Assembly (NCBI GenBank): GCA_903828255.1
Contig: CAIKLQ010000123.1
Location: 1 to 58,421, forward strand
DNA from: an uncultured Verrucomicrobiota bacterium
Lineage (GTDB): Bacteria > Verrucomicrobiota > Verrucomicrobiia > Limisphaerales > JADLHS01
Direction of reading: 5' to 3'
Length of the DNA stretch: 58,421 nucleotides
Below the pieces are notes generated by a model, which saw only the letters and a program-made list of their open reading frames with translations, did not search any database and was not told where the DNA came from. The position numbers and the translations under genes are program-made. Positions 1-8,964 of this stretch are shown piece after piece. Position 1 is the stretch's first letter, and each line of letters opens with the position of its first letter.

Positions 1-1081
1 CACCGCCCTTCATCAACTTCTCCACCTCATCCTTGCCCACCATACTCGTGTCGCCCGGCGTGGTCATGGCCAGTGCGCCGTGGGCGGCGCCGTAGTCCAC
101 GGCCTTTTGCGGGTCGCCGGTGGTCATCAGGCCGTAGATGAAGCCGGATGCGAAACTGTCGCCGCCGCCGACGCGATCGAGGATTTCAAGATCGGGATAT
201 TTGCGACTCTCGAAAAACTGGCCGTCCCTCCAAGCAATAGCGGCCCAGTCATTGATCGTGGCGGTCTTGGCGGCGCGCAGCGTGGTAGCGGTGGCCTTGA
301 AGTTCGGAAACTCCTTCACCGCTGTCGCGATCATCCGCTTGAACGCGGTCACGTCAATGTGCAGCAGGTGTTCGTCCGCGCCTTCGACTTGGAAGCCGAG
401 GCAGGCGGTGAAGTCCTCTTCGTTGCCGATCATCACGTCCACGTATTTGGCGATCTCCCGGTTCACCTCCTGCGCGCGCTTCTGGCCGCCGATGGATTTC
501 CAAAGGCTCGGGCGATAATTCAAATCGTAGCTCACGACTGTGCCGTATTGTTTCGCTTTCTGGACACACTCGATGACGAGTGGCGGCGTGGTGTCACTGA
601 GCGCGGCGAAGATGCCCCCCGTGTGCAGCCAGCGCACGCCCAGCTTGCCGAAGATGTGATCCCAGTCGAAGTCGCCGGGCTGGAGTTGGCTGGCAGCGGA
701 GTGCCCGCGATCAGGGACGCCCACCGCGCCGCGCACCCCGAAGCCGCGTTCGGTGAAGTTCAAGCCGTTCCGCACGGCGCGCCCGCTACCGTCGAACTTC
801 GCCCACTTGATGAACTGCGGGTCCACGCCGCCTTGCAGGATGAAGTCTTCGAGCAAGCGGCCTACGTCGTTGTCGGCGAAAGCGGTGGCTACGGTCGTCT
901 TCATGCCGAAGCAGCGGCGCAGTCCCCGCGCGACGTTGTATTCGCCGCCGCCCTCCCAAACTTTGAATTCGCGCGCGGTGCGGATGCGCCCCTCACCGGG
1001 ATCAAGGCGGAGCATGATTTCCCCGAGCGCCAGCAGATCGTAAGCGCAGGAGCCGGCCGGTTTGATTTCGAGTTTTGACAT
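1..1081 (-). CDS. PfkB-family sugar kinase, probably 2-keto-3-deoxygluconate kinase (3' end cut by window)
   Basis: Translation from ATG at 1081 begins MSKLEIKPAGSCAYDLLALG and stays open to the window edge (about 360 residues), so the stop codon is missing. The N-terminal EIMLRLDPGEGRIRTAREF stretch and the late GGGDSFASGF motif are the substrate-side and anion-hole/catalytic-Asp signatures of ribokinase/PfkB kinases; the motif has GGGD where many members have GAGD. The family phosphorylates sugars or keto-deoxy sugar acids in the cytoplasm with ATP. I favour KDG kinase because the spacing and the GGGEYNVARGL segment fit that subgroup, but another sugar acid is possible. The next gene in the same direction, anmK, lies 344 bp upstream, so co-transcription is uncertain. 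Confidence 0.85.
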   Translation of the reverse strand, partial: MSKLEIKPAGSCAYDLLALGEIMLRLDPGEGRIRTAREFKVWEGGGEYNVARGLRRCFGMKTTVATAFADNDVGRLLEDFILQGGVDPQFIKWAKFDGSGRAVRNGLNFTERGFGVRGAVGVPDRGHSAASQLQPGDFDWDHIFGKLGVRWLHTGGIFAALSDTTPPLVIECVQKAKQYGTVVSYDLNYRPSLWKSIGGQKRAQEVNREIAKYVDVMIGNEEDFTACLGFQVEGADEHLLHIDVTAFKRMIATAVKEFPNFKATATTLRAAKTATINDWAAIAWRDGQFFESRKYPDLEILDRVGGGDSFASGFIYGLMTTGDPQKAVDYGAAHGALAMTTPGDTSMVGKDEVEKLMKGG

Positions 1082-1425
1082 AGATTGGTTTGGGACAAAT
1101 GCCGCCAGATTCACGGCGGGAAAACTCTGAAAAGAAACGGGCGCTGACTCAACCAATTTCGGAGGAACCGACGGTTTGGTAATTAGAGAACCGGTAAAGA
1201 ATTCCGCGCCGGGCATCGCTGAACAGGTGCTGCGTAGCCACTATCCTCAAGCAACTGTGCCCCATTATTCTGCCCTCAATTACTCAGTCTTCCCCTCCGG
1301 CGCACAGCGGGATAACAGAATAATGGACTCCCAACGGGTGGACTTTTGCGGGGCCAATCCCGCCCGGCCCTGGGTTCCGATTTCTGCCAGCAGAGCTTGG
1401 CCTTGGCGCGTCGCGGGTTCCTCGG
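1082..1425. other. Intergenic region with a short inverted repeat
   Basis: No convincing coding region is visible. The only structure I see is an 11-bp perfect inverted repeat, CCATTATTCTG at 1262-1272 and CAGAATAATGG at 1316-1326, enclosing 43 bp. It could be a hairpin or the remnant of a small mobile element. It lies between anmK and the sugar kinase, both on the minus strand. Confidence 0.5.
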
Positions 1426-2667
1426 TCAGCCGGGAATGATCTTGCCCAGCACGACCGCGCGCCGCGCGCCCGTGACCGACGGGACATTGCTCGGCCGCCC
1501 TAGCAACGTCTCGTGCGCCATGATGGCAAAGGCCAGCGGCTCCTTAGCGGAACTGTCCATCCCAAAGTCTTCGTGAGTGAAGAGTGGGAATTCACCCTTC
1601 AGAGTGCTCCGAGACAAGCTGAAGCTTGAACTCCAACCACCGGCGGCCAGCGCCGTCAAACGACTTCGGAGCATCCGCACAAGCGTCGGGTTCTTCGCGC
1701 CGCCGCCGCCAAGGATGATTTCCAACCTCGCCAGTAGCGGGCGGTGGATTTTCGGAAAGGCGAATCGTTGGTAGGCGTCGGCAATGCTCTCGGACGTAAA
1801 GGCCGTCGCGGTCGCGACCAGATCGGCGTCGGCCAACTTCAGCTTGCGCCCCTGCGCCAGAAACTCGCGCAGGAACATTTCGCCGAACTCCTCGCGACCG
1901 GTGGTCTTCGGCGGCCGGCGCGCAAGGTATGGATGGGCCATGCACTGGGCGAGAAGCGCCTCGGAAACCCGGCCTCGATTCGCCCATTTCCCATCGCGAT
2001 CATACGCTTGCTTGCCCCGGCTCAGCACGCGCACCAGCGCATCCATGAGCATGTTCCCCGGGCCAGTGTCGAAGGCTCGCACGTCGGCGAGTCGCGCCCG
2101 CGGCGGAAGCAAAGTCAGGTTCGCGATGCCGCCAATGTTCTGGATGATGCGCGGGCGCGACGCGTGGGTGAACAAAGCCCAATCGGCGTAGGGCACCAGC
2201 GGCGCACCCTGCCCGCCCGCCGCCATGTCGCGCACGCGAAAATCGGCCACCGTCGTTATACCGGTCCGTTCAGCGATGACCCCCGGTTCGCCGATTTGCA
2301 GCGTGGAGGGAGGCTTCCCATTCGGCAGGTGATGGACGGTTTGTCCGTGCGAACCAATGGCGGTGATTTGTTCGCGCTTCAACTTCGCCACCCGAATCAC
2401 CGCCAGCGCCGAACGGGCGAACTGTTCGCCCAGGAGAAAGTTTAGCTCACAGATTTCAGCGACCGTGCCGTGCAGACAGGCATCGAGCAGTTGCTCCCGA
2501 AACTTCGCCGTGAAATTCTGGTGGTGATGAGCGATCACCTTCGTCCGCAAGCCTCGCCCGGTGCCGCCGATGCTGGCGACCACGGCATCAATGCCGTCCG
2601 CTGAAGTGCCCGACATCAGCCCGACAAAGTAACGGGAACGACTGGTGGCATCGCGAAGCGGATTCAT
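1426..2667 (-). CDS. anmK: Anhydro-N-acetylmuramic acid kinase
   Basis: AnmK uses ATP and water to open and phosphorylate 1,6-anhydro-MurNAc released during cell wall turnover, giving MurNAc-6-phosphate for recycling. The start at 2667 (MNPLRDATSRSRYFVGLMSG) puts the ATP-binding motif GLMSGTSADGID close to the N terminus, as in the family; an in-frame ATG 12 codons upstream lacks this support. Other family motifs are GSHGQTVHHLP, FDTGPGNMLMD and LGGGGAKNPTL. At 413 residues it is about 40 longer than typical AnmK; most of the excess is a serine-rich stretch (WSSSFSLSRSTLKGEF) just before the final FGMDSSAKEPLAFA motif. No MurNAc-6-P etherase is in the window. Confidence 0.93.
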   Translation of the reverse strand: MNPLRDATSRSRYFVGLMSGTSADGIDAVVASIGGTGRGLRTKVIAHHHQNFTAKFREQLLDACLHGTVAEICELNFLLGEQFARSALAVIRVAKLKREQITAIGSHGQTVHHLPNGKPPSTLQIGEPGVIAERTGITTVADFRVRDMAAGGQGAPLVPYADWALFTHASRPRIIQNIGGIANLTLLPPRARLADVRAFDTGPGNMLMDALVRVLSRGKQAYDRDGKWANRGRVSEALLAQCMAHPYLARRPPKTTGREEFGEMFLREFLAQGRKLKLADADLVATATAFTSESIADAYQRFAFPKIHRPLLARLEIILGGGGAKNPTLVRMLRSRLTALAAGGWSSSFSLSRSTLKGEFPLFTHEDFGMDSSAKEPLAFAIMAHETLLGRPSNVPSVTGARRAVVLGKIIPG

Positions 2668-2755
2668 GTTGCAAAGGTAGTGGAGCAAGCCTCCAGCTTG
2701 CAAGGTGTCGCCGACCTTTTATGTTTCCCCGATGCCCCCACGCAACACCAAGCCA

Positions 2756-2771
2756 GGAGGCTGGCGCCACT
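2756..2771. repeat. 16-bp dispersed repeat, copy 1 (copy 2 at 40020-40035)
   Basis: GGAGGCTGGCGCCACT occurs identically here and at 40020-40035, 37 kb away. Both copies are non-coding and lie just after a gene boundary. It contains the palindrome TGGCGCCA. It may be the core of a longer degenerate repeat family. Confidence 0.55.
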
Positions 2772-2995
2772 GGCGCGGCCACCTCATACACTGGCGGCCA
2801 CGTTTTCTTATTTCACGGCTCATGCTGCGAGTTCCCCTTGCGCACCGAACCATCGTCGGCACTTGAGGCATCGGCACCAATGGGACTTCTTCTCCTGCTT
2901 CTGAGCCGCGATTACGATGATTACGGCGGCCGAGGCCAATATACTCTGGAATCCGCGGGATAGCCGACAAAACCAGGAGCAGGGCGCACACGACT

Positions 2996-3110
2996 CCCTC
3001 TCCCCCGCGGAGGGGGAGAGGGTTGAGGTGAGGGGGAAAAGCCTGCCCAGTCAGTGTATTTACACACAACCCCTCACCCTGAGCCTCTCCCCTTCCGAAG
3101 GGGAGAGGGA
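2996..3110. repeat. Paired G-rich/C-rich hairpin element
   Basis: Two hairpins lie side by side: CCCTCTCCCC (2996-3005) with GGGGAGAGGG (3013-3022), and CTCTCCCCTTC with GAAGGGGAGAG inside 3084-3108. An outer pair, GGTGAGGG (about 3028-3035) with CCCTCACC (about 3071-3078), brackets the space between them, so the unit can fold as one cruciform-like structure. Similar C/T-rich intergenic palindromes are scattered in many bacterial genomes. It could end transcription of the CapD-type gene on the minus strand, but no clear T-run follows. Confidence 0.6.
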
Positions 3111-3183
3111 ATCCGCTTCGTGCGCTTTTCGGACACCCTGCGGACCGCTCAGTAAGGATGACTAGCTTGGAATAATCGCAAGC

Positions 3184-5334
3184 TCAAGAGGCTTCTTGGC
3201 GCGTGGCGATGTCTGGTCGGGCATTGGCGTTCGCCGCCTTTGGCGCTGGCGCTTCCCCAGCGCCAACGGCCGCGAGTCGGACTTTGGCGCAGGGACAATT
3301 CTCACCCACCACCGCGTGCGCGGGCATCCCGTTCGGCCCGAGCTTCCCGTACCGACAGGTTGAGCTGGCATCCAGCCCGTTGTGGAACGTCCCGTTTGTT
3401 CCCGCCGCGGCACTGCCTCCGGGAAGCCGGGGGTGGTAATCAGACACCACCTGCTGGAGCAAAGTCTTGAGCTCCGCTTCGCTCCGCTCGGGCAAAACCG
3501 CCGCCAACGCCTTCAGGTTCGCCAGCACCTTCTCTAGCGACGGCGGCGTCGCCGTGAAGCGCATGATGGCCGGGTGGGCGGTCGGGGAGTAGTTCTCGCC
3601 GACGTAGTTCAGTTCCTCGAAACACTTTTCCCCCGGGCGCAGCCCGGTGTACTCGATGGCAATGTCCTGCTCCGGCTTAAATCCCGAAAGCTGTATGAGT
3701 TGCCGGGCCAAGTCCACAATCCGCACCGGTTTTCCCATGTCCAACACCAAAATATCGCCTCCCCGCCCGAGCGTAGCGCATTGCAGCACCAGTCCCACCG
3801 CTTCGGGAATGGTCATAAAATACCGTGTGATTTCCGGGCAGGTGACCCGGACCGGGCCTCCGGCAGCAATCTGTTTTTTGAATTGCGGAATAACGCTGCC
3901 CGAGGAGCCCAGCACGTTGCCGAAGCGCACCGCCATGAACTGGGTGACACCCCCGTTCCGCGCGTTGAGCGCCTGGAGGCAAAGCTCGGCCAACCGCTTG
4001 GTAGCGCCCATCACGTTGACCGGATTGATGGCCTTGTCAGTCGAGATCAGGACGAACCGCTCAACCTGATGCTCCTGCGCCAGTTCCGCGAGGAGCGCGG
4101 TGCCAAGGGCGTTGTTCTTGATGGCTTCGCCGGCCTGATTTTCCATCAGGGGCACATGCTTGTGAGCGGCGGCGTGAAAAATCAGCTTGGGCCGGTGCGC
4201 CGCCAGGATCTGGTTCACCCGGCTGCGGTCAGTAACATCGGCCATCACGGGTTGGATCAGCGCGCCATATCCCGCGTCCACCAGCGCCTGCTCCACCTGG
4301 AATAGTTGCACCTCGGAGCGCTCCACCAGCAGGAGTCGGGACGGCGCGTGGGCCGCAATCTGCAGACAGATTTCCGTTCCGATGCTGCCGCCGGCACCCG
4401 TGACCATGACCACCTGTCCGCAAATCAGTTTCCGAATGTCCAGGGTATCGAGTTTGATCGCGTCGCGGCCCAGCAGGTCTTCGATTTGCACCGGGCGGAC
4501 TTGGGTTAAATGCACCTGCCCGTTGGTCAGTTGATCCAGGGACGGAATGGTTTGAAACGGCAAGCCCCCGGCTTGAAGCATTTCCACCAAATCCCGCAGG
4601 CGGCGCACGTTCGCAGAGGGAATCGCAATGATGACCCGGTCAATCCGATGCTTCCGATGCCCGCCTCCGGCCAGTAATTCCGGTTTACCCAGCACCCGCA
4701 CGCCGTGAATCTCGATGCCCCACTTGGATTGGTCGTCGTCAAAGTAGGCGACCGGCCACATCCGAAAACGCGGTTTCAATAGAATTTCCTGCGCCAGCAT
4801 GGTTCCCGCTTCCCCAGCACCAATGATCGCCACTCGATCCACGCGGCCGCTTCCCGCGCCACCTTCGCCGTCATCTCCCATCTCCATGCTGTAGTGGCGC
4901 GCGAGCCGCAGAAACAGCCGCACCCCGCCGACCACCAGTAGCGACAGAGTAAAATCAATGATCGTCACACCGATGGGCGGAGCGAAAACGGTGGACTGAG
5001 TCACGAGCCGGACAGCCAGGAGAACCACTGCGGCAATCGCAAGTCCGGTCGCCACCCGGACCAAACCCACCACGCCGAAGAAACCCAGATGCGACCGCAA
5101 GGTGCCCAACCGGAACAACAGCAGCACTTTCAACGGCACGACCCAGGCCAAACACCGCAGAATGTTCAGCGTTTCAGTGGGCGACAGCTTGAAGTCGAGC
5201 CGCAGCAAATAAGCCGCCGGGAGGCAAATCGAAAGCAGGCCGGCATAAAGCATCGCAATCATGAACTGCCGCAACCCCGCTGAGGGGCGGAATTCGTGAC
5301 TCCATGACCGCATTTTTCTTAATAACCGTTTCAC
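3184..5334 (-). CDS. CapD/WbpM/PglF-type membrane nucleotide-sugar 4,6-dehydratase
   Basis: This 716-residue protein has the architecture of polysaccharide-biosynthesis dehydratases: membrane helices in roughly residues 20-140, a first Rossmann domain (IIGAGEAGTMLAQEIL) and an extended-SDR catalytic domain with VTGAGGSIGTEI and STDKAINPVNVMGATKR. In this family Met replaces the usual SDR Tyr before the lysine, as seen here. The reaction is usually C4/C6 dehydration of a UDP-N-acetyl-hexosamine at the inner membrane for EPS, capsule or glycan synthesis. The exosortase gene upstream fits an extracellular polysaccharide context. The C-terminal 80 residues, after LQQVVSDYHPRLPGG, are outside the normal domain, low in complexity, and partly encoded by a palindromic repeat (3240-3266). 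An intrinsic terminator at 5440-5467 separates it from the exosortase gene. Confidence 0.9.
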   Translation of the reverse strand: MKRLLRKMRSWSHEFRPSAGLRQFMIAMLYAGLLSICLPAAYLLRLDFKLSPTETLNILRCLAWVVPLKVLLLFRLGTLRSHLGFFGVVGLVRVATGLAIAAVVLLAVRLVTQSTVFAPPIGVTIIDFTLSLLVVGGVRLFLRLARHYSMEMGDDGEGGAGSGRVDRVAIIGAGEAGTMLAQEILLKPRFRMWPVAYFDDDQSKWGIEIHGVRVLGKPELLAGGGHRKHRIDRVIIAIPSANVRRLRDLVEMLQAGGLPFQTIPSLDQLTNGQVHLTQVRPVQIEDLLGRDAIKLDTLDIRKLICGQVVMVTGAGGSIGTEICLQIAAHAPSRLLLVERSEVQLFQVEQALVDAGYGALIQPVMADVTDRSRVNQILAAHRPKLIFHAAAHKHVPLMENQAGEAIKNNALGTALLAELAQEHQVERFVLISTDKAINPVNVMGATKRLAELCLQALNARNGGVTQFMAVRFGNVLGSSGSVIPQFKKQIAAGGPVRVTCPEITRYFMTIPEAVGLVLQCATLGRGGDILVLDMGKPVRIVDLARQLIQLSGFKPEQDIAIEYTGLRPGEKCFEELNYVGENYSPTAHPAIMRFTATPPSLEKVLANLKALAAVLPERSEAELKTLLQQVVSDYHPRLPGGSAAAGTNGTFHNGLDASSTCRYGKLGPNGMPAHAVVGENCPCAKVRLAAVGAGEAPAPKAANANARPDIATRQEAS
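3240..3266. repeat. Palindrome inside the 3' end of the CapD-type gene
   Basis: TTGGCGCTGG (3240-3249) and CCAGCGCCAA (3257-3266) form a 10-bp perfect inverted repeat with a 7-nt spacer. It lies within the C-terminal extension of the dehydratase. This suggests that the extension arose when a repeat element inserted near the original stop codon and extended the frame. Confidence 0.6.
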
Positions 5335-5439
5335 AATTTGACTGTCCCGTATCTAAACCCAAACTCCCCCGCGGCGCAACCTCCAAACCCCAGGCCCAGC
5401 GCCACCGCGGCCGCGCCGGCCGCAACATTACGCGGCCAT

Positions 5440-5467
5440 AAAAAAGGCGACCCGTTGCCGGATCGCC
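5440..5467 (-). terminator. Intrinsic terminator downstream of the exosortase operon
   Basis: On the minus strand, GGCGATCC-GGCAAC-GGGTCGCC forms an 8-bp stem (one U-G pair) with a 6-nt loop, directly followed by six T. It is about 160 nt beyond the exosortase stop and 105 nt before the CapD-type gene, so it should separate the two transcripts. Confidence 0.8.
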
Positions 5468-5625
5468 ATGCGTGAGCCGAAATGATTTCCAACCGAAAAC
5501 GCGTTTTTGAGTTTCTCCTGCGCTCCAGCGCCCCGCTCGCCAGCGCGAGCACGGCGAGAATGCCCACCCCGCCACAATGCTTTTCTCCAACTGCTCCGCC
5601 ACCAGAGATTGAGTGGCCGCCAGAT

Positions 5626-7389
5626 TCAGGGCCCGCCCACGGCCAGCACTTTTTCAAGCTGGTCGAGCAGCAACGCCCGCGCTTCGTCAGGACCGTGTGC
5701 GCCCCAGACCGCCAAGCTGGCCACGCGCTGCCCGTGGTTGCCCCGCCCCCGCCAGACGCTCGTCAGTCGGTTGAAGCGACTGACGCCCTCGGTCGCAAAG
5801 GACTGTTCGGTCGCGCGGTCGTCCCACCGGGTGTAGAGGATGTAAACGGTGCTGCGGTCCTGCGCGAAGCTGTAAATCCGAAACGGCAGCCGCAGTCCTT
5901 GCACCTCGGCGGATTGCGGCGGGGAAACCGAGGACACCTCATATCCTGCCGCCGGCATACACACCAGCGGATTGTGGCTCTTGGCCAGGTAGCCGGCGGA
6001 TTGCCCCGGCTTCCAGTAGAACCAGGAGAGTTGCCAGCGCGTGCCGTCTGCCGCCAGCCACTGCGCTTGTTTGGCATCGTCGTAGCGCAACATTTCCGCC
6101 GCTTTTTTGGCGATGGGCACTTCCTTGAACGCCGCCTCGGTCTCAGGCCACTTGAGACTCCAGGTCGCGGAATCTTTGAACCCTGACTCGACGTGGTGAT
6201 ACCAGGCCGCGACGGAAATCTCCACGACCACCAGCCACGCGGCTAAAGTGAAAGCGAGCTTTAGGAAGGTTGCGGGGGGCGATTTGGGCGCGGGAGTGGG
6301 AGTGAGATGAAGATGAATAACCGGGGAGTTCGACACCGCCCCGGCAGCCCTCACCCCCGGACCCGCGCCATGCAGGTTTGGTTGCTCCCGACTCCCCTCA
6401 CCCAGACTGCGACCACCCGCTCCCGCTCCCGCGAGCGAGGGACTTGGAGCAACGGTGGCGTCAGACTCTCCCGAGCGGGGCAGAGTAGGTGGCTTAGGGC
6501 GCATAGCGAAGCTGATGAGCCACAAGCCAAGGAAGCACGAGACTAGGATGGACACGCCCGCGGGATCATGCCAGCCGGCGATCGCCTGCTCCCCACGGCG
6601 CGCGGCCACCCAGGTTAGCAGCAACATGCGGCCCAGATTACACACCAACGCCAGCCCGAAACCCGCAACGACGCAAAGCCCCCGACGCGCGACCACCAGC
6701 CGGTAAAACTCGCCGAAGAACAGGGAAAGCATCAAGGTCGCTTGAAGGGAACGAATGCCGCTGCACGCCTCATCAATACCCACGCTGCCCGTGGCCAGTT
6801 CGATGACATTGCCGTGTTGCATGGCCGGAATGCCGATCCAGCCGAGCGCCTCAATCGTCAGCGCCGTGTCCATCCGCGTCAGGCCCTGGATGACGGGGTT
6901 CTCGATGCCATAAGGCCAGGGGACGGCCACGAGGAAGAAGCAAATAGGAAAGGCGTATTGCGCCAGCCGCGCCGGTCCCAGGGCAAAACGAACCGCCAGC
7001 AACGTTAACCCGATGACTTGCCCCGCCAGCGCCCAACTAACCAAGGACCATTCCGGGTTGGCTTCTTGGATCAATCGCGTCGGCGCATAGGCGAGCGCGA
7101 AGAGGCCGAAAAGAAGATAGCCGAAGGCTGAAGGGAGCTGAAAGCCCGCCGCCCCCCGGCCGCGCGCAGCTTCCAGCTTCCAACTGCCAGGGGATTCCTG
7201 AACCCGCTGCCAAATCAGATACGCACAGAGAAACGGCACCGACCACCCATAGGCGTATTGCGGGTTCATATTCCACGGCACCCGGAGCCGGTTGACGAGT
7301 AGCCACCAAAGGTAGAGCAGGGGCAAAACGCCGAACGCCCAGCGCCAGATCGTGGACGCGGGGCGTTCAGTGTTTGCAGTCGTGCTCAT
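5626..7389 (-). CDS. Exosortase fused to an EpsI-like (DUF3485) domain
   Basis: Exosortases are polytopic membrane cysteine proteases/transpeptidases that process PEP-CTERM-type C-terminal sorting signals. The N-terminal two thirds are hydrophobic with about eight predicted helices and contain the catalytic-Cys motif GIDEACSGIRSL near residue 210, then LVCNLGRMLLL with the conserved Arg and the region that supplies the His. After a low-complexity linker (about 305-375), one more helix leads to a soluble domain with the EpsI-like pattern CMPAAGYEV and LYTRWDDRATEQ. EpsI is often a separate gene; here it is in one chain of 587 residues. The start overlaps the stop of the upstream frame as ATGA, so translation is probably coupled. 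No clear PEP-CTERM substrate is found in this window. Confidence 0.88.
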   Translation of the reverse strand: MSTTANTERPASTIWRWAFGVLPLLYLWWLLVNRLRVPWNMNPQYAYGWSVPFLCAYLIWQRVQESPGSWKLEAARGRGAAGFQLPSAFGYLLFGLFALAYAPTRLIQEANPEWSLVSWALAGQVIGLTLLAVRFALGPARLAQYAFPICFFLVAVPWPYGIENPVIQGLTRMDTALTIEALGWIGIPAMQHGNVIELATGSVGIDEACSGIRSLQATLMLSLFFGEFYRLVVARRGLCVVAGFGLALVCNLGRMLLLTWVAARRGEQAIAGWHDPAGVSILVSCFLGLWLISFAMRPKPPTLPRSGESDATVAPSPSLAGAGAGGRSLGEGSREQPNLHGAGPGVRAAGAVSNSPVIHLHLTPTPAPKSPPATFLKLAFTLAAWLVVVEISVAAWYHHVESGFKDSATWSLKWPETEAAFKEVPIAKKAAEMLRYDDAKQAQWLAADGTRWQLSWFYWKPGQSAGYLAKSHNPLVCMPAAGYEVSSVSPPQSAEVQGLRLPFRIYSFAQDRSTVYILYTRWDDRATEQSFATEGVSRFNRLTSVWRGRGNHGQRVASLAVWGAHGPDEARALLLDQLEKVLAVGGP

Positions 7390-8282
7390 TTCACAAACGA
7401 GTAGCCTATCCCCGTCCGAAACTCAAAACGAATCGTTTTCACCAACGCGGCTTCCAATTCGCAAATCCGGACAAAACCGGTCCCTTCCAACCGGCGCATG
7501 GATGCGGTGGTGTCGGCGCAGAACTTCCGGACCCAGTCGGCGCTGATCGAGTAAGCCCGCCCCGGCAACCGCGCGAGCAGATCAAACCCAAGCCCGCCCG
7601 ACAAACCCGCCCAGCGAGGGAGATACACGCGCGGGGCTAAGGGATGCAGGGTTTGCGCGGCAACGATGACGCCGAAGCTGTAACGACCGCCAAAGAACCA
7701 ACGGCCCGCGGCCAACTGGACGCGAGTTAATGCCAGTCGCGCTGGCGCGGCGATCATCCAGTCCAAGGCGCAGCGCGGGAAGTGGAATTGGGGAGGGTGG
7801 TAATCGGCTGACACTGCGTGAGCAATGCGGAACTCGGCGGTGGCAATCCAACGACGAGCGAGATATTGAAACTTGGAGTTGCGCCGCAGTAGTTCCCGGT
7901 GGAGGGCGCCGGTTTGACTGCCGTGGTCTTTCTCGGCGTTGGGGTCGTGCCGGTCAAACACCTGGGGCGGCGCCCCGGTCAGATCGAGCGTTTCGTCGGG
8001 TCTGGCGAACTTGGCCCAAGCTTCGAGGCCCATCCCGCACGCGGTCGCGGGCGTGGACGATGCAGATGAATCGGGCCTGCGTGGCGAAGGTATCCTTGGC
8101 GTGCTCATTGCGAGGCTCTCGGGACAAAACATAAGCTGGCCGTCCGGACCGAGCAGGCACAGCGTGGGCGTGATACGGCCCGAGCGTCTGCGGTTGCGGG
8201 TTTGGCTGGGGCGACGACCGCATCGAGGGCAGGGTGAACTGGGAACGCCCGGCAGGCAACCGCGGGAGCGCCGCCATTGCAA
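7386..8282 (-). CDS. Uncharacterised frame coupled to the exosortase gene; possibly a decayed NAD-dependent epimerase
   Basis: This 298-residue frame ends in TGA overlapping the exosortase ATG (ATGA at 7386-7389), good evidence that at least its 3' part was translated. The start is unclear; ATG at 8033 (MGLEAWAKFARPDETLDL) is more protein-like than the Arg/Pro-rich first 80 codons. The last 70 residues (PRWAGLSGGLGFDLLARL ... DWVRKFCADTTASMRRLE ... GTGFVRICELEAALVKTIRF) resemble the C-terminal tail of NAD-dependent sugar epimerases. However, no GxxGxxG nucleotide motif exists upstream in frame, and I do not recognise the middle part. It could be a frameshifted epimerase, a chimera, or an unknown exosortase-associated protein. 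Confidence 0.4.
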   Translation of the reverse strand: MQWRRSRGCLPGVPSSPCPRCGRRPSQTRNRRRSGRITPTLCLLGPDGQLMFCPESLAMSTPRIPSPRRPDSSASSTPATACGMGLEAWAKFARPDETLDLTGAPPQVFDRHDPNAEKDHGSQTGALHRELLRRNSKFQYLARRWIATAEFRIAHAVSADYHPPQFHFPRCALDWMIAAPARLALTRVQLAAGRWFFGGRYSFGVIVAAQTLHPLAPRVYLPRWAGLSGGLGFDLLARLPGRAYSISADWVRKFCADTTASMRRLEGTGFVRICELEAALVKTIRFEFRTGIGYSFVK

Positions 8283-8499
8283 GCCCCTGTCGAGGATGGA
8301 CGGGGCAGAGACTTGCGGCGAGTTGCTAACTCAGTTGCTAAAATGCAGCATTTCTTAGCAACTGTTTGCCTGTAGGTTCACGTAGATGCACTGAGGACTT
8401 GGGTGGCTGGCAGGCAGGTAAAACCTTCAAAATACCCAATAAATACAGGGAATTATTGATTTGACGGAGCGGATATGATCGGGCAGAATGTGGGGGGTG

Positions 8500-8574
<75 letters not shown>

Positions 8575-8964
8575 CCTTAAAAGCTAATAAAACCAGCATA
8601 AACACTGGCTTAAACACCGGTTCGCCTCTCGGCCCGTCAATTCTATTCAAAGAATGCAAAGGGGTGGAAACCGGCAAATTCTGGCAACCGCCGGCAACCG
8701 TAAGCCGGGTTTCGAGGGGGACCGATCATTGGGGCGGTGGTCACCCACCCTGACAACCTGGGCCGGCGGAGCCTGAAGAGTAGGCCCTGATACGCTACCC
8801 TAGCCCCGCGAATTATGCGGCCAGCCTGGCGCTGTTTAAGTCTCCTGGTTGGGTCGCACCGGCCAACATTCTCGCCGGGGCGGCACCGCGCTAAAAGCAG
8901 CGCTCCTTCCTCGCCTCCGCCGCGGCGCGGTAAATGGGCGACCGCTTCGCCGGTGCTCTGCGCT
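8575..8964. other. Non-coding junction between the tRNA and the R-M island
   Basis: I see no gene, integrase or direct repeat of the tRNA 3' end in this stretch. It begins directly after the CCA and ends at the methyltransferase remnant. Such a junction fits an island integrated at a tRNA, but the second attachment site is not visible in the window. Confidence 0.4.

Larger units (their letters stand above)
2668..3183. other. Repeat-rich intergenic region
   Basis: This stretch has no convincing gene. It holds a 16-bp sequence (2756-2771) found again at 40020-40035 and a pair of C/T- and G/A-rich hairpins at 2996-3110. A very short TTG-started frame near 2905-2786 (minus) would encode a 39-residue peptide with a WCRCLKC motif, but there is no ribosome binding site to support it. 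Confidence 0.5.

Noticed and set aside
80-1078. A 332-codon plus-strand frame
   Set aside because: It is fully antisense to the sugar kinase, has no family motif, and has the composition of a mirror frame in high-GC DNA.
2786-2905. A 39-codon minus-strand frame from TTG with WCRCLKC
   Set aside because: There is no ribosome binding site, an uncommon start codon, and no neighbour to support it.
5331-5657. A small minus-strand frame with a hydrophobic stretch and RRR, resembling a sorting signal
   Set aside because: The frame continues through the intrinsic terminator and has no usable start or conserved motif.
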